A DNA stretch of 52,196 bases, from contig JAAFKA010000032.1 of NCBI GenBank assembly GCA_013299115.1, positions 1 to 52,196 on the forward strand, given 5' to 3'. The position numbers were made by a program, and so were the translations under genes. The stretch is from Cytophagales bacterium (GTDB lineage Bacteria; Bacteroidota; Bacteroidia; Cytophagales; Thermoflexibacteraceae). Under the pieces are notes generated by a model. It was not told where the DNA came from. It ran no database searches and saw only the letters and a program-made list of their open reading frames with translations. This document shows positions 46,801 through 52,196 of this stretch, piece by piece (position 1 is the first letter of the stretch; the number at the start of each line of letters is the position of its first letter).

Positions 46801-49800
46801 CCCGATAACGATTAACAACACCCAAGCAAGTGTAATCAACACTTTGACTATTAGACCAGCTACAGGTGTTTCTCCGACAATTACAGGTAGTTCAGCCACA
46901 GCAGTTATTATTTTAAATGGTGCTGATTTTGTTACTATTGATGGTACAAATGGGACTACTGTAAACACTTTGTGTCCTGCGGTGGCTGCTACTCGCAATT
47001 TAACTATCCAAAACACCAATACCAGCACAAGTTCAGCAGTTGTGTCTATCCAAACCACCGCAGGCGGGGATGCAGCACTAAACAATAATATTCGCAACTG
47101 TAATATTACTGGTAACAGCAATACAACTACTTTACTTGGAATTAATTTGGGTGGGACAACTATTAACAGCGGAACAGGTGCCAATGGAAACCACAACAAT
47201 ACCATAGTAAATAACCGAATCATCAAAACTACTAATGGTATTTTTGCTGGCGGAGCTTCGGCTGCCTTGCGTAATAACAATTTAGTTATCAGCCAAAATG
47301 TAATGGATGGCACTGTTGCAAGTGGCGACAATATAGGCAAAGTAGGTATTACAATTACATTTGCAGATGCCCCAATTCTACAAGGTAATGTTATCAAGAA
47401 TATCAATAATGCAGTAAGTGGTGATAACATAGCTATTGTTGTTGGAAATACTAGCAGTGCTAATTCCTTGGGATTAGGTGGCGAAGTTATCAATGCTATT
47501 ATTACTAACAACTTGATAGACAATATTGTGAGTAGTAATAGCACAGGTTTTTCGGCAGTAGGCATTGCTGTTGGTGTTGCCAATTCAGGCACTACTTTGG
47601 TGGCAAACAATATGATAAGCAATATTTATGCAAATGGCACTTCTCCTGATTTTGGTGCAGGTATCTTTATTATGGGGGGCACAGGCACAACTAATGTGTT
47701 CCATAATTCTGTAACCATGAGTGCAGCAGCAGCATTGACAGGTGGCGACCATCCTAACGTAGCCCTTGCTATTGGAGGTATTACTCCAAACCCAATTGTC
47801 AATGTAAGAAATAACATCTTAATTGCCAATGGACCTGGTAATGGTTCGGCTACAAGAAGTAATGTGGCTATTGGCTTGCATTATGCAGCTCCATTTACAA
47901 ATTTAGTTTCTAATAACAATGATTTGTTTGCAGGTGGCACAGGAGGGGCAGCAATAGGTATTACAGGTACAATAAGTACCACAGGAACTCTATCTGCTAC
48001 CTTAGCAAATTGGCAGACCACAGCTACTCAAGATGCAACTTCTTTAAACTTTGCTCCTGTTTTCACTTCGGCAACAGATTTGCACATTGTAGCAGCTAAC
48101 GTAACTAATACACCACTTTCTACAAGTGGTACAAATGCTGTTATAGGTACAGTGGCAAATGATATTGATTGTGAGCCAAGAAGTGGACTTACTCCCAATA
48201 TAGGTGCAGACGAATTTATCCCTGCCCCAAGCATTACGGTTACTTCTGCAATGACAGCCTTTGCAGGTTGTTTTGGCACAGCTTCGGCTACCCAAACCTA
48301 CACAGTGGCAGGTGCAAACTTAGGCGTAAACAATATTGTCATCACAGCCCCAGCAGGCTATGAAATCTCCTCAACAGGTGGGGCACCTTTCTTTGGTACG
48401 TTGAACTTAACGCCAATCGCAGGCACAGTGGGAACAACTACTATCACTGTTCGTTTGACCAATGGAGCAGGAGTAGGCACAGTAGCAGGCAACATTACGC
48501 ACGCCAGCACAGGGGCTATCACACGCAACGCAGCCGTAACAGGTACGGTAACAGCACCAAACGCAGCCACAATTAGCTACGGAGGTACGCCATTCTGTCG
48601 CACAGTAACATCAGGTTTGGTAACATTCACAGGCACAGCAGGAGGTACATATTCTTCTACTGCGGGCTTGACTATCAACGCCACCACAGGAGAAATTAAC
48701 CCTTCTACCAGTACAGCAGGTGCTTATACAGTAACCTACACAATGGCTGCAAATGGTGCTTGTCCTATGAACACAGCCACTACTACTGTAAACATTACAG
48801 CAGTACCCGTAGCCACCATCAGCTATGCAGGTTCTCCGTTCTGTCGTACAGTAACTTCTGGTTTGGTAACACAAACAGGTGCAGCAGGTGGAGCATATTC
48901 TGCACCCGCAGGTTTGAGTATAAACCCAACCACAGGAGAAATTAACCCTTCTACCAGCACAGCAGGTACTTATACTGTAACTTATACCATTGCACCAGCA
49001 GGAGGTTGTGCAGCAGTACCATTTACTACTTCGGTTACGATAACAGCACAGCCAGTAGCTACATTTAGTTATGCAGCTTCGCCTTATTGTAAAAATGCTG
49101 CCAATCCTTCGCCTACTTTGGGAATGGGTGCAACAGCAGGTACATTCTCGGCAACGCCAGCAGGTTTGGTTTTTGTCAATGCAGCCACAGGTGAAATTGA
49201 CTTAACAGCCAGCACCGCAGGTACTTATACTGTAACAAACACCATTGCACCAGCAGGAGGTTGTGCAGCAGTAGCTACACCAACAGCAACCGTAACCATT
49301 ACAGCAGTACCTGTAGCAACTATTGCATACGGTTCAGCTACTTATTGTGTAACAGGTGCAAACCCAACGCCTACTATCACAGGCACACTTGGAGGTACAT
49401 TTAGCAGTTCGCCAGCAGGTTTGGTATTTGTAAACAATGCCACAGGAGAAATTAACTTGACAGGCTCAACAGTAGGTGGACCTTACACAATTACCTATAC
49501 AATGGCAGCAGGAGGAGGTTGCTTACAACAAACTGCAACCACCACTGTTTCATTAACCAATGCACCAATAGCTACTTTTAGCTATGCAGGTACGCCTTAT
49601 TGTAAAAATGCTACAAATCCTTCGCCTACATTTGGAATGGGAGCATCGGCAGGTACATTCTCGGCAACGCCAGCAGGTTTGGTTTTTGTCAATGTAAACA
49701 CAGGTCAAATTGACTTAGCAGCCAGCACAGCAGGTACTTATGCCGTAACAAACACCATCACAGGTGGAGGTTGTGCTTTGACAGTTGCCACAAGCAATGT

Positions 49801-52196
49801 AGTCATCAAACCTGCTCCAGCTATCAGTGGTGTTACAGGGGCAAGTGTCTGTTCTAATACTCCTAATGCAACTTTGCAAGCTACAGGCAACGGTACAATA
49901 CTTTGGTATCCAACTATAACCAGTAATCAAGTTGTAAACGTAGGAGCAAACTATACTGTTCCTGTTGCTGGTAATGCAACGTATTATGCACAAAATTTGA
50001 TTGTTAATACTGTTGCTACCATGAATCCACCAGCACAGACCAGCACTTTTACAGGAAATACAAGAGGCTATTATTTTGTTGCCCCAACAGATTTTATTAT
50101 TACTTCCTTAAAAGTACCTGGTCCTATCACAGGTTCACAAAACATTGCAGTAGTTAAATTTGATGGGGCAGTACCTCCACCTCTTTTCTCTGCAACCACT
50201 AATAGTTTCACTACCTTGTTCCTCACGCAAAATAATACTGCTGCTGATACCATTCCTGCGATGATAAGCATAGCAGCAGGTGATGTGATTGGCATTATGG
50301 GTACAAGAGGTGATGTGAATAGTTATGCTCCTGCACCTGCTACTGTCAATATTGCAGGTTTCAATGTAACCCTTACCAGAATGGGTATGCAATTTAACCT
50401 AAGAACAACTAACCCCACTAATTTGTGGAGTGAAAATGGTAGCAGTATTTCCAGAGTAGAATTTAACTACATAACTGGTTGCTCAAGTGCAAAAAGTCCA
50501 GTGAATTTAGTAGTAACGCCAGCCAATGTAGCCACCATTAGTTATGGGGCAGCTCCTTTGTGTTTGTCTGCAACTTCGGCTACAGTAACCCAAACAGGCA
50601 CAGCAGGAGGTACGTATTCAGCTACGCCCGCAGGTTTGACTATCAACGCCACCACAGGGGAAATAAATCCTTCGACCAGCACAGCAAATACTTATACTGT
50701 AACCTACACAATGGCTGCAAATGGTGCTTGTCCTATGAACACAGCCACTACCAATGTTACCTTAGTAGCACCAAACAATGCACCGACAATGAATGTGATT
50801 AACAACGCATTCTTATCGACAGGTGCACCGTTGCAAACGGTTAATTTAACAGGTATTGGTTCTGGTGATGTAGGACAAGCTATTGATATGATAACTGTAA
50901 CAAGTAGCAATGTAGCTCTTATACCTACGCCAACCATTACCTATACACCTTCAAACCCAACAGGCACATTGACTTATACGCCTGTTGCCAATCAAACAGG
51001 TGTATCGACAATTACTGTAACAGTGAGAGATATTGGTTCAGCTACTTGCGGTACGAATACTTTTGTGCGTACTTTTGTAGTCAATGTATCTACTGCATCA
51101 GCTACGCCGCCACCAGCCCCAGCTTCTCAAACCATCACCTTCGATGCCTTGCCCGACCGTATTTTCAGCACCGTACCATTTACTTTGGTGGCTACGGCAA
51201 GTTCAGGTTTGCCTGTTTCGTTTACAGTGGTGAGTGGCAATTTGGCTGTTGGTGGCAACACCGCAAGCATGACAGGTTTGGGTGAAGTAGTGGTTGAGGC
51301 TACACAAAGTGGCAATTTTGCTTTCTTAGCAGCTACGCCTGTTCGCCGAACTTTCCGCATTTTGCCTGCACCGCAAAGCATAGTTGGTTTCGACAGTATT
51401 CCTGATAGGGCTTGGAATAGTGGCAATTTCTTTGTCAATGCACGCAGCTCTTCGGGCTTGCCTGTGGTTTATACTGTAACAGCAGGACAAAATATTGCAA
51501 GTATTTTACCTGCTCAACCTAATTTGGTAGTTCTCAATACGACTACTCCTGCGGTTGGTCGTGTTACCATCACTGCAACAATTCCTGCGGGTGGCAACTT
51601 TGCTGCTGCAACTACCTTGACTCGTAGTTTCAATGTGGTGAAAGCAAACCAAAGCATTGGTAACATTGTTGCACCTTTTAATGGCGTGTTTGGACAATTA
51701 ACTACTGCCACCGTTTCGGCATCGGCAACGTCCAATTTGCCTGTAACAACAACCGTAACTGGCAATGCAACAATAGTTGGCAATACCCTGACTATCAACG
51801 GGGCTGGCGTTATTACTTTGACTTTTGCCCAAGCTGGCAATGATTTGTGGAATGCAGCAACGAATGTAGTTCGTACTTTTGAGGTTGCAAAAGCAAACCA
51901 AACTATCAGGTTTACGCAGCCTATTAATCCGTTGCTCAACACAGCAATTAATTTGAGTGCAGTAGCAAGTTCCAATTTGCCTGTTTCCATACGCATTGTG
52001 AGTGGCACAGGAACTGTTAATCAAGCAGCAGGAACTGTAAATATGACCGCAGGCGGCGAAACAGTGTTGGAATTGACCCAAGCAGGTAACGACAACTTCA
52101 ATGCAGCAGTGCCTGTTCAGGTTCGTTTCATAGCTGTTCCGAACATTATTTTGACAAGTTTGTCAGCAGCAAGGTTCTGCGGTGGGGCTAACATTA
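43820..52196 (+). CDS. Giant secreted beta-helix and adhesive-repeat protein (3' end beyond window)
   Basis: The frame starts at the ATG at 43820 and remains open for 2792 codons to the window edge. A signal peptide (cleavage near AQAQ, residue 39) is followed by a right-handed beta-helix (about 43950-46250, many short ITGNTI or ISNNTI turns). An Ig-like linker and a second beta-helix (about 46670-48210) come next; these helices end in VDIGADAG and NIGADEF. About six repeats of roughly 80 residues follow (GGTYSATPAGLTINATTGEI, TAGTYTVTYT; 48570-49800 and 50520-50760), separated by a domain at 49800-50500. A cadherin-like module and the MBG-like tail shared with the M43 protein end the visible part. 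Export by the T9SS is likely, but the sorting domain would lie outside the window. A surface adhesin role is inferred. Confidence 0.9.
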   Translation, partial: MFKKLTSLGNLVGAFASKTTTKCAFGLLALSLLGTAAQAQNVTVAGSTGANGSYATLKAAFDIINANGTQATNNITIDIVGNTTETASAVLNQPTTSSWASLIIRPSGGAARVIDGSIIGHLVSLNGADNVTIDGLNTGGNSLTISNPSGGGSSAINIFGDAVNNMITNCSVQASSITASGAIINFGGGTVTGNDNNTISNCKISGIGTAVPTQGIISTGSNATITNDNISVSNNEIFDIFNVGSASTIINVNSFNSAWTITGNKIYQTATRTATTGSSHNGIFISNSGINYVVTNNTIGFANAAGTGLTTYAGTVATRYVAINVAGTGTTGSSNIQGNTIAGFVLNTSSGSSAPGNGIFMGITFSGSGAATITGNTIGSTTTTGSITTTTTSTGGLTGGMNIGSTGTYSITNNNIGGITANGSAAAIAASITGIQATAGTPTITGNTIGSATVANSINSPTAGTSSQFVIGINASTTTGATTISNNTISNLSQAGTGAGICRGISYNGTGFGTITNNTVSALTGATSSGSTFGAVLGIVYSGTSPTGALVAQNTVFNLACTNTTAVQNRIVGIMYGNGTNGNVLRNRVYDLRNASTQTTATAPPMTIGISLTSFSPTTTVANNMVSLGDGQTNNMVFVGIQNVTNTFNTNIYHNSVTISGTATSGALPSACYHRGDFTATAINTAVDIKNNIFVNTRSGGTGKHYAIANAIGATASATGWAANASNFNVLNANAATIGFWTTDRDIANWRTSSAGDGVASSQSGVTINWTNPATADLHIVAPFPTPIEGAGTFSTSVTDDYDGEVRATNSPVDIGADAGNFLTYPAIHYTPLPNICGTGARTLTATITDVDGVPTTGAGLPVLYWRVNAGAYTAATATHGGGSTYNFSFGGTALANDVVSYYIVAQDNLGTVGSAPSLGATGFTVSPPAAGTAPTSPNTYTVLPTLTAGTYTVGAGGNFTTLTAAVNAYNTQCLNGAVIFSLTDATYSGAETFPITINNTQASVINTLTIRPATGVSPTITGSSATAVIILNGADFVTIDGTNGTTVNTLCPAVAATRNLTIQNTNTSTSSAVVSIQTTAGGDAALNNNIRNCNITGNSNTTTLLGINLGGTTINSGTGANGNHNNTIVNNRIIKTTNGIFAGGASAALRNNNLVISQNVMDGTVASGDNIGKVGITITFADAPILQGNVIKNINNAVSGDNIAIVVGNTSSANSLGLGGEVINAIITNNLIDNIVSSNSTGFSAVGIAVGVANSGTTLVANNMISNIYANGTSPDFGAGIFIMGGTGTTNVFHNSVTMSAAAALTGGDHPNVALAIGGITPNPIVNVRNNILIANGPGNGSATRSNVAIGLHYAAPFTNLVSNNNDLFAGGTGGAAIGITGTISTTGTLSATLANWQTTATQDATSLNFAPVFTSATDLHIVAANVTNTPLSTSGTNAVIGTVANDIDCEPRSGLTPNIGADEFIPAPSITVTSAMTAFAGCFGTASATQTYTVAGANLGVNNIVITAPAGYEISSTGGAPFFGTLNLTPIAGTVGTTTITVRLTNGAGVGTVAGNITHASTGAITRNAAVTGTVTAPNAATISYGGTPFCRTVTSGLVTFTGTAGGTYSSTAGLTINATTGEINPSTSTAGAYTVTYTMAANGACPMNTATTTVNITAVPVATISYAGSPFCRTVTSGLVTQTGAAGGAYSAPAGLSINPTTGEINPSTSTAGTYTVTYTIAPAGGCAAVPFTTSVTITAQPVATFSYAASPYCKNAANPSPTLGMGATAGTFSATPAGLVFVNAATGEIDLTASTAGTYTVTNTIAPAGGCAAVATPTATVTITAVPVATIAYGSATYCVTGANPTPTITGTLGGTFSSSPAGLVFVNNATGEINLTGSTVGGPYTITYTMAAGGGCLQQTATTTVSLTNAPIATFSYAGTPYCKNATNPSPTFGMGASAGTFSATPAGLVFVNVNTGQIDLAASTAGTYAVTNTITGGGCALTVATSNVVIKPAPAISGVTGASVCSNTPNATLQATGNGTILWYPTITSNQVVNVGANYTVPVAGNATYYAQNLIVNTVATMNPPAQTSTFTGNTRGYYFVAPTDFIITSLKVPGPITGSQNIAVVKFDGAVPPPLFSATTNSFTTLFLTQNNTAADTIPAMISIAAGDVIGIMGTRGDVNSYAPAPATVNIAGFNVTLTRMGMQFNLRTTNPTNLWSENGSSISRVEFNYITGCSSAKSPVNLVVTPANVATISYGAAPLCLSATSATVTQTGTAGGTYSATPAGLTINATTGEINPSTSTANTYTVTYTMAANGACPMNTATTNVTLVAPNNAPTMNVINNAFLSTGAPLQTVNLTGIGSGDVGQAIDMITVTSSNVALIPTPTITYTPSNPTGTLTYTPVANQTGVSTITVTVRDIGSATCGTNTFVRTFVVNVSTASATPPPAPASQTITFDALPDRIFSTVPFTLVATASSGLPVSFTVVSGNLAVGGNTASMTGLGEVVVEATQSGNFAFLAATPVRRTFRILPAPQSIVGFDSIPDRAWNSGNFFVNARSSSGLPVVYTVTAGQNIASILPAQPNLVVLNTTTPAVGRVTITATIPAGGNFAAATTLTRSFNVVKANQSIGNIVAPFNGVFGQLTTATVSASATSNLPVTTTVTGNATIVGNTLTINGAGVITLTFAQAGNDLWNAATNVVRTFEVAKANQTIRFTQPINPLLNTAINLSAVASSNLPVSIRIVSGTGTVNQAAGTVNMTAGGETVLELTQAGNDNFNAAVPVQVRFIAVPNIILTSLSAARFCGGANI
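48570..50765 (+). repeat. Tandem ~80-residue adhesive repeats with recent exchanges
   Basis: About six copies of a module beginning ATISY or ATFSY, with a Cys in FC or YC, the GGTYS and PAGL strand pair, ATGEI and STAGTYTVTYT. A stretch of 53 bases is identical between 48731-48783 and 50699-50751, while the sequence around it has diverged. This points to recent exchange between non-adjacent copies. Confidence 0.75.
51126..52045 (-). repeat. Right arm of the >=920-bp inverted repeat
   Basis: This is the mate of 1-920 in opposite orientation, within the plus-strand giant gene. It opens at the codons for QTITFD and covers about three MBG-like repeat units. A further 151 bases lie to its right in the window; whether they also match the left gene cannot be seen because the left arm is cut at position 1. 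Confidence 0.95.

Noticed and set aside
44095-47622. Minus-strand open frames of 169 and 280 codons (44095-44604, 46780-47622)
   Set aside because: Antisense to the beta-helix gene and composed of hydrophobic low-complexity residues; no signal of a real protein.

Overview
This window looks like a chromosomal segment of a low-GC member of the Bacteroidota, probably Cytophagales-like. The evidence is a type IX secretion (T9SS) C-terminal sorting domain on the subtilisin-like protease, very large secreted multidomain proteins, several promoters with the Bacteroidota -7 box (TAnnTTTG), a Gram-negative lipid A gene (lpxK), a GT9 LPS-type glycosyltransferase, a SprA-like outer-membrane protein, and sensor kinases with two-component propellers or TPRs. 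I cannot assign a genus from the sequence alone.

Layout. 1-7953 (minus): the 5' 2651 codons of a giant secreted protein with an M43 (pappalysin-type) metalloprotease head, Calx-beta and adhesive modules, five Ig-like repeats and a repetitive tail that leaves the window. 8254-15656: housekeeping and signalling genes (EF-P, a DUF1569-like protein, a propeller histidine kinase, protoporphyrinogen oxidase, a PLD-LRR fusion). 15662-19572: a scarred accessory patch containing a C-terminal gene fragment, a decayed IS630-family transposase, the severed N-terminus of an AAA ATPase, and then an intact two-gene AAA ATPase + DUF4435 module resembling the PARIS anti-phage system. 19638-30925: three large envelope or signalling genes (SprA-like outer-membrane protein, 7TM-SpoIIE phosphatase, S8 protease with T9SS domain). 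30973-32636 (minus): lpxK and a small membrane protein. 32951-43524: a PAS protein, a PD-(D/E)XK-like protein, small conserved proteins, a lipoprotein, a TPR histidine kinase, a class A PBP, an esterase and a GT9 glycosyltransferase. 43820-52196 (plus): 2792 codons of a second giant secreted protein made of beta-helix and repeated adhesive modules, also cut by the window edge.

Two observations stand out. First, the ATPase of the PARIS-like pair ends in about four tandem pentatricopeptide-like (PPR-like) repeats, a fold that is rare in bacteria and binds RNA in organelles. It is fused here to the sensor-type ATPase partner of a putative toprim nuclease. Second, the two giant genes point outwards and carry a nearly perfect inverted repeat of at least 920 bp (1-920 against 51126-52045) inside their coding tails, in the same reading frame, with an abrupt edge. 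That geometry would let recombination flip the intervening 50 kb and exchange tails between a protease head and a beta-helix head. It could also reflect recent gene conversion, or mark a repeat where an assembly ends.

Small palindromic elements also recur: two MITE-like elements with TAGAG(G/T)TTAT termini, TTTA-loop hairpins with compensatory base changes just upstream of two genes, and a palindrome translated as part of a protein linker. No rRNA, tRNA, CRISPR array or prophage was recognised.
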